Shown: piece by piece, positions 42,783 through 51,188 of the stretch
Layout of the letters: each line of letters opens with the position of its first letter
Numbering within the stretch: the stretch's first letter is position 1
From: Psychroserpens sp. SPM9
GTDB lineage: Bacteria; Bacteroidota; Bacteroidia; Flavobacteriales; Flavobacteriaceae
Assembly: GCF_025153525.1 (NCBI RefSeq)
Contig: NZ_JANZNR010000004.1
Span: 310,001-374,000 of the forward strand
Direction: 5' to 3'
DNA length: 64,000 nucleotides
The notes under the pieces: model-generated
Told to the model about the DNA's origin: nothing
Database searches by the model: none
What the model saw: only the letters and a program-made list of their open reading frames with translations
Translations under genes and position numbers: made by a program

Positions 42783-43511
42783 TTATTCATAAACATATTC
42801 AAATGTCATCGTTTTATTATTCTCAAGGCTTTCTATAATCAGACTGTCAATGAGTTCATTTTTATTGAGGTAATAGGTGAGTTTGTTTTTTCCGTCCATG
42901 ATCACACCACAGCAAAACACCATTTTTTCGCTATAGGTGAGGAGTTCATTTTTTATAGCGCTGAAGTAATAGTCATTCTTCTGTTTGCTTGTAAAATTTA
43001 GTTGCTTTACGTCATCACTATTGAGTAAAATGTCCTCTTTAATAATTTCACGTTTGACTAATTTATTGTCAGCATAAGACGTTTTTTGTATTTCAATTAC
43101 GGAATCATTTTTTGAGTAGTTATATACAACATCATAATAAACCTCTGGAGGTGTATGTTGTTTAATTTCTGATTTCACCAATCTGTTTTTAGCGTCGTAT
43201 GTTAAGACTTCATAATTATTTGAAATGTCATAGATTGCTGTGATATTTCCGTTTGCGTCTAATTCATAAAAGCGATGCCCTTTAATATTTAAAGACTTCA
43301 ACCCTTTAAGCTTGTCTTTTTTTCCGATGAGCAGCTTGTCATGCCAATACGAGTCAATAGGTGCTTTTAAAAAACCATCCTCAATTTTAAACTTTGATGT
43401 ATCAATTTCAGTTTTATCCTTTTCTAAATCTGTGTTACTCCTATCAGTTGTTGCTTTTTTACAATTTAAAAGCATCGTAAATACTAGTAAGATTAGAATT
43501 TCAGGCTTCAT
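42783..43511 (-). CDS. Lipoprotein of unknown function
   Basis: A ~242-residue protein starting at ATG 43511 (MKPEILILLVFTMLLNC, lipobox Cys ~17); the frame is open 18 codons further upstream. The mature part holds beta-strand repeats resembling RHS/YD or YwqK-like structure (GHRFYELDANGNITAIYDISNNYEVLTYDAKNRLVKSEI). The C-terminal part has an unusual FCCGV. Family not recognised. It precedes no obvious partner; a DUF4440-like gene lies upstream on the same strand. Confidence 0.75.
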   Translation of the reverse strand: MKPEILILLVFTMLLNCKKATTDRSNTDLEKDKTEIDTSKFKIEDGFLKAPIDSYWHDKLLIGKKDKLKGLKSLNIKGHRFYELDANGNITAIYDISNNYEVLTYDAKNRLVKSEIKQHTPPEVYYDVVYNYSKNDSVIEIQKTSYADNKLVKREIIKEDILLNSDDVKQLNFTSKQKNDYYFSAIKNELLTYSEKMVFCCGVIMDGKNKLTYYLNKNELIDSLIIESLENNKTMTFEYVYE

Positions 43512-43568
43512 TTTTTCTTTTTTTACTAAATCAATAGTTTTCAATACGTACTGATAACTTGTCAACCT

Positions 43569-44018
43569 TTATTCTTTTTCAGGAACAGCCATAGTGTGAT
43601 TAGCGATGAGATAGCATTTTCCTTTTTTCTCTACATAGGTTCTCATAAAATGATAGGTGGTTGGGGTAGGACCTCTATCAATAATGGTATAGCCACTGAC
43701 GATTCCTGTAGTTCCTGAAATGATTACTTTAACCGCTTTCGATTTTCGTGATTTGGTGTCTTTTTTGTTCTGTCTTGTATACCTTCCAATTCTTTCTAAA
43801 ACAGCAGTTTTATCATCGATTGTATTGGCATGATTATGAACCCAAATAAAATCGTCGGCCAATAGTGATTTGATAAAATCAAAGTCTAATTCTAATTGCG
43901 CTTTTTCCCAGGAGGCGTCTAATTTTTTAAGATGCCCTTCATTTATGCATTTTTCTTGTGCAGATACAGAGCAAATGGATAATGCAATACAAGCGATAAA
44001 TGTTTTTAGAAGGTTCAT
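43569..44018 (-). CDS. NTF2-like/DUF4440 exported protein
   Basis: A 149-residue protein with signal peptide MNLLKTFIACIALSICSVSAQ. A SnoaL/DUF4440 cone fold follows: LDASWEKAQLELDFDFIKSLLADDFIWVHNHANTIDDKTAVLERI...SGYTIIDRGPTPTTYHFMRTYVEKKGKCYLIANHTMA. Such proteins bind small molecules or act as simple hydrolases and isomerases, but no function can be named. It is separated by ~140 bp from the GNAT gene. Confidence 0.85.
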   Translation of the reverse strand: MNLLKTFIACIALSICSVSAQEKCINEGHLKKLDASWEKAQLELDFDFIKSLLADDFIWVHNHANTIDDKTAVLERIGRYTRQNKKDTKSRKSKAVKVIISGTTGIVSGYTIIDRGPTPTTYHFMRTYVEKKGKCYLIANHTMAVPEKE

Positions 44019-44158
44019 TGTTGTTATTTTAATGATTGGTTACTATGCCGACATGTTTTCTTTTTAATTCTGAAATACAATATAGTGAATTGTAAGATAA
44101 GAATATGTACGTCTTGAGTCGTTACAATTAACGATTCGCCTTGTTGGTAATTATGAGT

Positions 44159-44617
44159 TCAGTTTAATTCTAATTTCATGAGTAGCCTTGGAGAATTGTC
44201 GAAATAGTAGTTCATGACTTCCGTTTTCTTTTTGAAACCTAATTTTTCGTATAAACTGATAGCAGCACTATTGTCGGGAGTAGTTGTTAACTGAATGGTA
44301 CTGATGTTTTTGTTTTTGAATACCGTTAACAATTTAGAGGTCATATGCTGACCGATTTTTTTCTTTTGTTCTGATTTTACGACAGCTAGAGCAAAGACCC
44401 AACCCATTTTATGGTCATAATCGATGCCTCCAAAACAATACCCTTTTATTTGATTTAGTTCGTCTACAGCCACCAAAAAGAGGTCTGGGAATATATCATA
44501 TAGTTGTCTAAGCACGAACAAAGGATAATTGTTTGGCCCAAAAGCTTCTTCTTCCAGTTGAAAAATGCGTGTTAGGTCGTCCTTTACGACGTTTCTTATT
44601 TTGAAATTTGAATTCAA
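44159..44617 (-). CDS. GNAT family N-acetyltransferase
   Basis: A 152-residue acetyltransferase. The acetyl-CoA loop is VFALAVVKSEQKKKIGQHMTSKLL (Q/RxxGxG/A-type), followed by the C-terminal NSAAISLYEKLGFKKKTEVMNYYF typical of RimI-like GNATs. The substrate is probably an amine or protein N-terminus. The gene is alone between the DUF4440-like and DUF6438 genes. Confidence 0.92.
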   Translation of the reverse strand: MNSNFKIRNVVKDDLTRIFQLEEEAFGPNNYPLFVLRQLYDIFPDLFLVAVDELNQIKGYCFGGIDYDHKMGWVFALAVVKSEQKKKIGQHMTSKLLTVFKNKNISTIQLTTTPDNSAAISLYEKLGFKKKTEVMNYYFDNSPRLLMKLELN

Positions 44618-44751
44618 TATTTTCAGGAAATTATTATTTTATTAAGCTGTTTATTTGAAATATTATGACCAACATTTTAATGTATTAATTAGTCCTGTTG
44701 ACTAAGCATAAGTTAGTAAAATAGTGTAAATATGAGAACTGGTTGCTTTAA

Positions 44752-45792
44752 TTAATTTTGTGAATTGTTATTAGATGTAGTTAACTCCTGCCAATCCTGA
44801 TTAAATCTTAATTCAAATAAAAGCTCGTATAATCTTGTAAGTCCGTATGTTCCAATCAAACCATAATCTTTAATTAGTTTCACTTTTCCTCCATCATAGA
44901 CTATTTTTAATGTACAGCTTTGATCGTCTGTCCAGTCTACCCAATAGTTGTTTTTTAAGTTTTCGAAATCCAAATAATTAATTAACTCAATAATCTCTTG
45001 ATATTTTTCATTAGACAGTTTTGTTTTAAAAGTTCGGTCTCCATTAGGATTGAAGAGGTCATGATTTTTATCAAAATTATAAAGACCGGCATTAAATGTG
45101 GCAGATTTGTCGGCGTCTATATGTAGTTGAAAAATAGGACATGTTCCATAACATGGACCTGTTGAATATTCTATAGTTTCTATATTATGAGTAATTGGAT
45201 TTGCGTTTACTTCTATAAAACTTCCATATTTATAAATAAGCTTATCAATGGTTTCGTCTCTATATTTTTCATTTTTATAATTTATTTGATTAGGAGTATT
45301 TATTATTAAAAAAGATTGTCCGTTTTCTTTTTCAATAACAGGAACTATGGATGTTGAATGATCTTTAACTACATCTATAACTTTTATACTGTCATTATCA
45401 AAATTCATTAAAACCATTGAATTGAAGCTACAGGATGTTTCTCCAAAACAATCTTTATTGTCTCCTATAACCAAGATGTCTGTGAATCCATTATTGTCAA
45501 AATCAGTTTTATAAAAGGCTTTAGTTATTTTAAGTTGATTAGCCATTTTTTTGGTTAAACTATCTGATTTATAGCCTCTGTCAAAATCTTGAATTCTCCT
45601 TAACTCAAATTCTTTGTAGCGACTGTTAACCTTTCTAATATAATTTTCAACTTCGAAATTTGTGTTTAAACTATCAATTTTTGTCAGATTTAATTCGGAT
45701 TCAGGAATTACTTCTGTGTTTTGAGAGGCTTTATTGCAAGCACTTAAAGTTAAAACAATGATCATTAATTGTATGAATTTTTCTGACATCAT
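44752..45792 (-). CDS. Lipoprotein with DUF6438 domain
   Basis: A 346-residue lipoprotein (MMSEKFIQLMIIVLTLSAC, Cys ~19). Residues ~90-135 resemble an FG-GAP-like calcium loop (FYKTDFDNNGFTDILVIGD, VLMNFDNDS). Residues ~205-330 are DUF6438: IEYSTGPCYGTCPIFQLHIDADKSATFNAGLYNF...YWVDWTDDQSCTLKI. The CYGTCP motif is the family hallmark. The function is unknown, at the cell envelope. It is 11 bp downstream of the VOC gene. Confidence 0.85.
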   Translation of the reverse strand: MMSEKFIQLMIIVLTLSACNKASQNTEVIPESELNLTKIDSLNTNFEVENYIRKVNSRYKEFELRRIQDFDRGYKSDSLTKKMANQLKITKAFYKTDFDNNGFTDILVIGDNKDCFGETSCSFNSMVLMNFDNDSIKVIDVVKDHSTSIVPVIEKENGQSFLIINTPNQINYKNEKYRDETIDKLIYKYGSFIEVNANPITHNIETIEYSTGPCYGTCPIFQLHIDADKSATFNAGLYNFDKNHDLFNPNGDRTFKTKLSNEKYQEIIELINYLDFENLKNNYWVDWTDDQSCTLKIVYDGGKVKLIKDYGLIGTYGLTRLYELLFELRFNQDWQELTTSNNNSQN

Positions 45793-45803
45793 TATTTTGT
45801 AGT

Positions 45804-46199
45804 TTACAATTCTTCTACTAGTTGAATGTTATTTCCGCAGGTATCATTTAAAACGGCATATTTTACAGTTCCCATTTTAGTTGGCTTAACACTAAAATCA
45901 ACGCCAAGTTTTGTTAATCTTTTATATTCGTTTTCTACATTGTCAACATCAAATTGTGTGTAGGGATATCCTGCTTCCATCAAAGCATCTTGATACACTT
46001 TACAAGGTTCAAAATGATTAGGTGCCGGTTCTAATAATAATTCTGGACCATCTTGCCATTCAGCAGAAACTAGTGTAAGCCATCTATTGCCTCCTCCTAA
46101 TGGGAGATCTTTCTTTTTTAAAAAGCCCAGTTTTTTAGTATAAAATTGTAGTGCCTTTTCCTGATCTCTCACTGGGATACTGATGAGTGTTACTTTCAT
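45804..46199 (-). CDS. VOC-family (glyoxalase/bleomycin-resistance-like) protein
   Basis: A 131-residue protein with two beta-alpha-beta-beta-beta modules: VTLISIPVRDQEKALQFYTKKLGFLKKKD and YTQFDVDNVENEYKRLTKLGVDFSVKPT...NDTCGNNIQLVEEL. It is a small metal-binding VOC protein. Activity cannot be predicted. It forms a run with the YciI gene upstream and the DUF6438 gene downstream. Confidence 0.92.
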   Translation of the reverse strand: MKVTLISIPVRDQEKALQFYTKKLGFLKKKDLPLGGGNRWLTLVSAEWQDGPELLLEPAPNHFEPCKVYQDALMEAGYPYTQFDVDNVENEYKRLTKLGVDFSVKPTKMGTVKYAVLNDTCGNNIQLVEEL

Positions 46200-46214
46200 T
46201 GTCGTTTTATTTAT

Positions 46215-46676
46215 TTAAAATCCTACTTTCCAGACTTTATCAGAAGCATCTAGGTATTCAGATAAGGCAGCAGAACCATACCACATATAGAGTTCGGGTT
46301 CTAAAAACTTTGCTTTGATGGCTGGGTCGGTTTCAAGTAAAACACGAGCGTCCTCTAGGGTAGGCACATCCAAAATAAAAATGCCACGATATGTGTTGTC
46401 ATTTTTAGCCATTGGTCCAGCTACAATGAGTTTCTTTTCTTTAACTAGGCGACTAATATTACTCATATGACCTGCAAAACAGCTGTCTTTTAAAGTTTTG
46501 TTAGTAGATTCGTTGGTTCCCGTTTTTAGAATAACGAATACATAATTTTTCATTCCGTAGTCATCTGCACCTAATTTGGTCGCTAATTCCTGGTCGTAAT
46601 TCGGATTTGTTTTTTGTGAAAAGCAGATATTCATTGAGAGTATAGCTATAAAACATGTTAAAAGATAGTTCATCAT
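46215..46676 (-). CDS. Secreted YciI-family protein
   Basis: A ~153-residue protein starting at ATG 46676 (MMNYLLTCFIAILSMNICFSQ signal peptide); the frame opens 20 codons earlier at 46736. The YciI-like domain follows: NYVFVILKTGTN...CFAGHMSNISRLVKEKKLIVAGPMAKNDNTYRGIFILDVPTLEDARVLLETDPAIKA. The conserved HMS and KLIVAGP pattern fits YciI, a dehydrase-like fold. Export is unusual for YciI but seen in Bacteroidota. Function unknown. Confidence 0.87.
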   Translation of the reverse strand: MMNYLLTCFIAILSMNICFSQKTNPNYDQELATKLGADDYGMKNYVFVILKTGTNESTNKTLKDSCFAGHMSNISRLVKEKKLIVAGPMAKNDNTYRGIFILDVPTLEDARVLLETDPAIKAKFLEPELYMWYGSAALSEYLDASDKVWKVGF

Positions 46677-46907
46677 CAATAGTTTTTTGAATTGAAATGT
46701 CAATGCACAACCGTTAGTGATTAAATTTCGTTGCATTGTAGAAGTCTAAGTTAATAAATTAAACTAAAATAGAGGAGAAGCACTAAGCCAATACAAATAA
46801 ATAAGTAAGTAATTATTTCTGTTGAGAATTTTTGCGACTTTTCTTATGTTGGTTAATTGTATTTTTCCAGTTTTCAATACGTTAGTTTTAATTGTTGGTT
46901 TGGGAGT

Positions 46908-47483
46908 TTACTTCGTTTTTTCTTCCTTTAATAGTTGTCCTTCGGCGCTCAGTTCATATTTATATCCTTCCCAATCTATTAATTCGATTCTATTTTCAAC
47001 GATTTTAAATTCTGTTTTTCCATCTGGATTTATAAACAGGTCTCTTGCAGTAAAACGCCATTTAATTTCACCATTTTTAGTAATTCTACTTACTTGAATT
47101 TCTCCGTGAACAATAAAGTCTTCGCCAAATTCATAAATGCCAAAACAGGTCGCCATGTCACATTGAAGCCTCCAGTTAACTGATAAATCTACTAAATTTA
47201 GAGCGTATATGTGGTTAGAACAGCAAATATAAATTTGATCATTTTTAATTAGAAATGAGTGTTCATAAATCCCTGTGGCTCCTGCTGTTTCTGATAGTAA
47301 TGCGCTATAGGTTTCAATTCCGTTTTCAGTGATTCGAATGCCATGTTTTGAAGACGGTTTAAATTCTAATTCAAACCCTAAATCGGCAGGATATTGTTTA
47401 TTGAATTTCTGACTAATTTCCGCAGTATCCAAATCAGATTCATTTGTTATTTCAATAGTGCAATTTTGATAGTTGACTTTCAT
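46908..47483 (-). CDS. Beta-rich cytoplasmic protein of unknown function
   Basis: A 191-residue protein without signal or membrane segment. Repeated strand pairs (SFLIKNDQIYICCSNHIYALNLVDLSVNWRLQC, FGEDFIVHGEIQVSRITKNGEIKWRFTARDLF) resemble half of a PQQ-like/WD beta-propeller. It could be an immunity-type or orphan accessory protein, given the Imm22-like gene 60 bp away. I do not recognise a named family. Confidence 0.7.
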   Translation of the reverse strand: MKVNYQNCTIEITNESDLDTAEISQKFNKQYPADLGFELEFKPSSKHGIRITENGIETYSALLSETAGATGIYEHSFLIKNDQIYICCSNHIYALNLVDLSVNWRLQCDMATCFGIYEFGEDFIVHGEIQVSRITKNGEIKWRFTARDLFINPDGKTEFKIVENRIELIDWEGYKYELSAEGQLLKEEKTK

Positions 47484-47542
47484 TTTATGATTTTGGTCAA
47501 ATTGTTACAATTGAATTTAGTACGTTAGACGCAATTACGTAA

Positions 47543-47953
47543 TTATAATTGATATTCTTTTTTGAAAACAAATTCTATAGGCTTTTCAATAGTTTTCATT
47601 CCGTTGTATTCAAATAGCATTTCATTTGTTGAGTGTTCTCCTTTTTCTCCAAATAAAAACGAAATCGAATGTCGATTTGATAAGTCTCTTTTTTTTAATT
47701 CAGAAATAAGTTCGTCGAAAAAGTATTCAGAGTCGAGTAAGTCGTCTTTATATTCCGTTAGTTTATGTAATTCCAGTTTACTAAACCACCAACTTTCCAT
47801 AAAATCTTCATCATAATATTTTAATTCAGAATCTTTTGCAAATTCAGATTCAGGTGCGTCATCGTTTGTGTAATCAAAATTTAGGTAGTTGTTGTAGAAT
47901 TGGTCTTCAGATTTGAAAGTTCCAATCCAAACGCAAATTATCTTTTTAGTCAT
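47543..47953 (-). CDS. Immunity-22-like protein
   Basis: A 136-residue acidic protein starting KKIICVWIGTFKSEDQFYNNYLNFDY, then SEFAKDSELKYYDEDFMESWWF. This closely resembles the Imm22 immunity-protein pattern (WxGxF at the N-terminus, an SxF...WYDxDF middle). Immunity proteins of this kind neutralise polymorphic toxins. No toxin gene with a matching effector lies next to it, so it is probably an orphan. A short palindrome (ACTAACG/CGTTAGT) lies just before its start. Confidence 0.65.
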   Translation of the reverse strand: MTKKIICVWIGTFKSEDQFYNNYLNFDYTNDDAPESEFAKDSELKYYDEDFMESWWFSKLELHKLTEYKDDLLDSEYFFDELISELKKRDLSNRHSISFLFGEKGEHSTNEMLFEYNGMKTIEKPIEFVFKKEYQL

Positions 47954-47994
47954 AGGTTTTCAAATGTTTACTAACGAATGGTATAGAATTTCCG

Positions 47995-48774
47995 TTAGTT
48001 TTCTTTTAATTCTGAATTAATAATCTGAATCATTATTTCGATTTTATCCATAAAAACTTGTTCATCTATTACATTCTCTTTTTTCCAGATAAAAATATTG
48101 GCTGTTAGGTCTTCCATTTCACGATTATTGAAGAACCATTGATAGTCTGATGAATAGGTGCCTTTTGGAAAATCTTGATATCTTTTTGATGTTGTAATGG
48201 CATTTAAAGTACTTAATTTGCCATCTAATGTAGGCCATAAGCGTTCATTTAAGAGCTTTCTTACGTAGCCATCTTCTTGGTTGGCGTCTATAATCATCGA
48301 TTCAAAAGATGAAATGTAAGATTTCAATTCAGCGTTTTGAATGTAATCTATTTTATTGGATGCAATAAGTGATTTGATGTAGCCATCTTTAGCTTCAAAT
48401 GAATATCCGCTAAAAGCATTATTCATCAGCGAATCTAATTTTGATTCAGAAAGGTTGGAAACATCAGTTGCAAAAAGTTTTAAAATAAACATACCATCTT
48501 CAAGTTCCGACTTATGTTGATTATTTATCTCTTTAAGTTCTTCAAGGTTGAATTTTAATTCAGTTTTTAAATTTTGAAGGATTTCAACTTCCGCATTTCT
48601 TATTTTTCGCTGTTCATTCCAATTATTTATCTGAAGTGCGATCAAAATCCCTATAACCACAAGAATGATTTCACCAATTGCGTATTTCAAATACCTGCCT
48701 GTTCGGCTGGCAGACTTTCCGGTTTTATGTTCTGAAAGTAGTTGTTTTCTAATGTGTCTGAAGAATTTTATCAT
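47995..48774 (-). CDS. DUF6090 family membrane protein (paralogue 1)
   Basis: A 259-residue protein with the array's conserved N-terminus MIKFFRHIRKQLLSEHKTGK and the transmembrane anchor YAIGEIILVVIGILIALQINNWNE (~30-53). It carries the in-frame SASRTGR insertion encoded by the small palindrome at 48694-48714. The remaining ~205 residues are helical and exported, with an acidic/hydrophobic pattern (LSNLSESKLDSLMNNAFSGYSFEAKDGYIKSLIAS). Function unknown. It ends beside the Imm22-like gene and is followed by a short inverted repeat overlapping its stop. Confidence 0.9.
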   Translation of the reverse strand: MIKFFRHIRKQLLSEHKTGKSASRTGRYLKYAIGEIILVVIGILIALQINNWNEQRKIRNAEVEILQNLKTELKFNLEELKEINNQHKSELEDGMFILKLFATDVSNLSESKLDSLMNNAFSGYSFEAKDGYIKSLIASNKIDYIQNAELKSYISSFESMIIDANQEDGYVRKLLNERLWPTLDGKLSTLNAITTSKRYQDFPKGTYSSDYQWFFNNREMEDLTANIFIWKKENVIDEQVFMDKIEIMIQIINSELKEN

Positions 48775-48797
48775 TTGTCATTGGTTGGTCATAATGA

Positions 48798-48934
48798 TGC
48801 CCAACGAGTTTGTGTAAGGTTACTTACGGAAAATGGCTATCATCCTTTTCCGTTTAGCTACTAATTTAATTAATTTCAATGGTTTTTTGATAGGGAAATC
48901 AGTAGTAATTTACTATGCACGTCGTGTGTGGCGT
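48798..48934. repeat. Cassette-type palindromic repeat R1 (degenerate)
   Basis: It lies between the DUF3667 gene and DUF6090 paralogue 1. It begins CCCAACGAGTTTGTGTAAGG and ends ACTATGCACGTCGTGTGTGG, matching the ends of R2-R10 with several changes. The centre lacks the AGTAGGGAAGGAC block. Confidence 0.55.
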
Positions 48935-48986
48935 TTTTCTTTCTGATGTATTATAATTAAATCTCAATCCCTATAGGACTAAAAAA

Positions 48987-49763
48987 TCATATAGGAAATA
49001 ATATAGCAAGTATCAGAGGTATTAAAAAGAACCGAAGCAAGACAAATATTATTAGACCAATTAAAATAAAAAATATTCTTTTTAATAGCGGAATGTCTTT
49101 GAAGAAATTAATTAAAGCATACGAGTAATAGATTATAATTGCTCCAAAAACAAAAACTACTGGTACATGAAAATCTATTAAAAGTTTTGGGAGTCCATCC
49201 AACAGGATGACTATAAATATGGAGTTAGATATAAGATAAAAACTAAGAACAAGCAGTTCGGAATAGTTGTATTTTAATTTTCTAAATAACAAATAAAAAC
49301 CGAAAGGAAACACCAGAGCCTCTATCAAATTACCTAATAAAGTCCAGTCGGTAAGTAATCTTAAGTCCCATAGTCGCATACTTTTGTTTAGCTGTTCAGA
49401 TAAAAATGAAAAGCCTTGAAAACTATCATTAACAATGACGTCATTCGATTGAGTCCAATATAACATAGTTGCCAATGCAGCCAGAGCAATTACTAAATAT
49501 CGTGTTGGATTTGTGTATGTCTTGCGTTTCCCTTGAATATAAGATTTAGAAACTGTACTAGGTTGGATAATCAGATTCCAAAAGGTATAAAAAAAGCCTT
49601 TGTGAATATTGAAGGTATTATCAAAGAAGTCTTTTACAATATTTGAAAACGCTAATCTATTGTTAGCCGAATTAATCTGACCACAATTGAAACAAAAGTT
49701 TCCTTCGAAATCAGTTCCACAATTATTACAATTATTTCTTTTCATCATTTTGAACAATGACAA
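48987..49763 (-). CDS. DUF3667 membrane protein
   Basis: A 258-residue protein. An N-terminal zinc ribbon CNNCGTDFEGNFCFNCGQ (~13-31) is followed by the family's IVKDFFDNTFNIHKGFFYTFWNLIIQPSTVSKSYIQGKRKTYTNPTRYLVIA block. Five transmembrane helices follow. The family is widespread in Bacteroidota, with no known role. It lies between repeats R1 and R2. Confidence 0.93.
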   Translation of the reverse strand: MSLFKMMKRNNCNNCGTDFEGNFCFNCGQINSANNRLAFSNIVKDFFDNTFNIHKGFFYTFWNLIIQPSTVSKSYIQGKRKTYTNPTRYLVIALAALATMLYWTQSNDVIVNDSFQGFSFLSEQLNKSMRLWDLRLLTDWTLLGNLIEALVFPFGFYLLFRKLKYNYSELLVLSFYLISNSIFIVILLDGLPKLLIDFHVPVVFVFGAIIIYYSYALINFFKDIPLLKRIFFILIGLIIFVLLRFFLIPLILAILFPI

Positions 49764-49884
49764 TCAACGATGTTGTGCAGATTTAGTTGGATACACGTAC
49801 GTTGTTGTTTGTACTACAATATAGTAAAAAGTAGGGAAGGACCTTAGTTTTGCCAATGTTAGCAATTAATATGCACGTTTTTGA
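49764..49884. repeat. Cassette-type palindromic repeat R2
   Basis: It lies directly upstream of the DUF3667 start and 10 bp beyond the stop of the dioxygenase gene. It contains the shared centre ACAATATAGTAAAAAGTAGG, then GAAGGACC (49825-49852), and ends in ATTAATATGCACGTTTTTG. The left arm, AATCAACGATGTTGTGCAG, is degenerate. Confidence 0.75.
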
Positions 49885-49893
49885 ACGCCGACA

Positions 49894-51099
49894 TTAATTT
49901 TGCTTTGGTCTTGAAAGCTTAAAATAGTCGTTTGCTGATTTATCTAATCGGTTTATAATCTTATTGAAATTCTGCTGGTTTGGCTTCAGGTCGACGTATT
50001 TATCAATAACTTTACTTCGTTTATAAATCAGAAACGTGTTTTCAGTATCTGGGTCAATTTTATTTAAATGTACTTCTGAAGGTTTATCGTTAAAAGAAGG
50101 TACAAAAGTCAGGGCTACTTTCTTTAAACCAAGTTCGGTTCCCAGTTTTTCCAATTCCTGCATTCTGGTGTATTTATCGTAGTTTAATTCGTTGCCATAA
50201 ACAAAATAAACTTTCAAATAGTCTTCTCTTTTTTGGCTTTCTGTGTCTAAAAAAGTAAGCCATTCTTTAATAGCATTCCAATTTGGTTTGTTGCCTACAA
50301 AATATAGAATCCCGTGATACCATCCGTATTTACAAATTGGGCAGGTTTTTGTGCCTTTGTCTGCTCCATAAGCGTGAAATGGTGTAAAGGATATAATATC
50401 TTCACCAATGTTTTTGCCTGATCTCTTTTGACTCGTATCTTCAATGGGATAGTCAGGAATATTCAAGCCTAAATAGATATGGCGTTCACCAACCCAGATA
50501 TTGTCTTTTTGTACAAATCTTATGACGCCAGTTCCGCCACGATTTTCCATGTTTTTTCGCCATTGTGTTGTTAGAAGACGGTCATTATCAAACACAAAAT
50601 CATCAATATAATAAGGTTCTTTCATGTTTTGTTCCTTTACAGTAATATGAATATGTGCAGGTTGATCTCTACTTGGATAGGTTTCGGGTTTTATGGTGTA
50701 GATTGAATAGTTACCTTGCTTATCGGTTTTTAACCAACCTCTAATGTAACCGTGAGTATGCCCCAATTTATTTTTCGGCATATTTCTTTCTTCGCTTTCT
50801 TTTGTGGCGTAAATACCATCAGTATTGGTTTGATAGTAGTACAGAATTACATTTGAAGCTGGTGTTTTGCCGTCTATTTGATAAACGGTTCCTGTAAGTA
50901 AAATTTTCTGTCCTTTTTCTTTAAATGCAGGACTTGTATCGATTGCGGACAATTTTCTTGGCATTTTGTAATAAAATGGCATTGATTTATCAAAATCATC
51001 ACTTAAAGTTTCGGTCTCTTTTTTGGTGTTTTGGCTATTACAGTTTGATAAATTTAAACAAGCTAGTAGCAAAATTCCTATTTTAATAATGAGTTGCAT
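49894..51099 (-). CDS. Lipoprotein fusing an intradiol-dioxygenase-like domain with a redoxin-like domain
   Basis: A 401-residue lipoprotein (MQLIIKIGILLLACLNLSNC). Residues ~60-200 look like an intradiol ring-cleavage dioxygenase: GTVYQIDGKTPASNVILYYYQTNTDG, then RGWLKTDKQGNYSIYTIKPETYPSRDQPAHIHI, where Tyr and HIH match family iron ligands. Residues ~245-395 carry CPICKYGW and a strand-helix pattern resembling a thioredoxin-like fold (DYLKVYFVYGNE, LKKVALTFVPSF). A catecholic or hydroxylated substrate at the envelope is possible. Fusion of these domains is uncommon. It is between R2 and the LytTR gene. Confidence 0.8.
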   Translation of the reverse strand: MQLIIKIGILLLACLNLSNCNSQNTKKETETLSDDFDKSMPFYYKMPRKLSAIDTSPAFKEKGQKILLTGTVYQIDGKTPASNVILYYYQTNTDGIYATKESEERNMPKNKLGHTHGYIRGWLKTDKQGNYSIYTIKPETYPSRDQPAHIHITVKEQNMKEPYYIDDFVFDNDRLLTTQWRKNMENRGGTGVIRFVQKDNIWVGERHIYLGLNIPDYPIEDTSQKRSGKNIGEDIISFTPFHAYGADKGTKTCPICKYGWYHGILYFVGNKPNWNAIKEWLTFLDTESQKREDYLKVYFVYGNELNYDKYTRMQELEKLGTELGLKKVALTFVPSFNDKPSEVHLNKIDPDTENTFLIYKRSKVIDKYVDLKPNQQNFNKIINRLDKSANDYFKLSRPKQN

Positions 51100-51188
51100 C
51101 TATAAAGTTTTTCAATAAAATTAGGCATTGATAGGGTTGTTAGCAGCATATTTTGCTACGAACTGTCTGTGTGGTGTGAATAAATAGC

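Noticed and set aside
46822-47097. Plus-strand ORF of 91 codons
   Set aside because: It lies opposite and inside the minus-strand 191-residue gene and looks like a hydrophobic shadow. The minus-strand gene has better composition.
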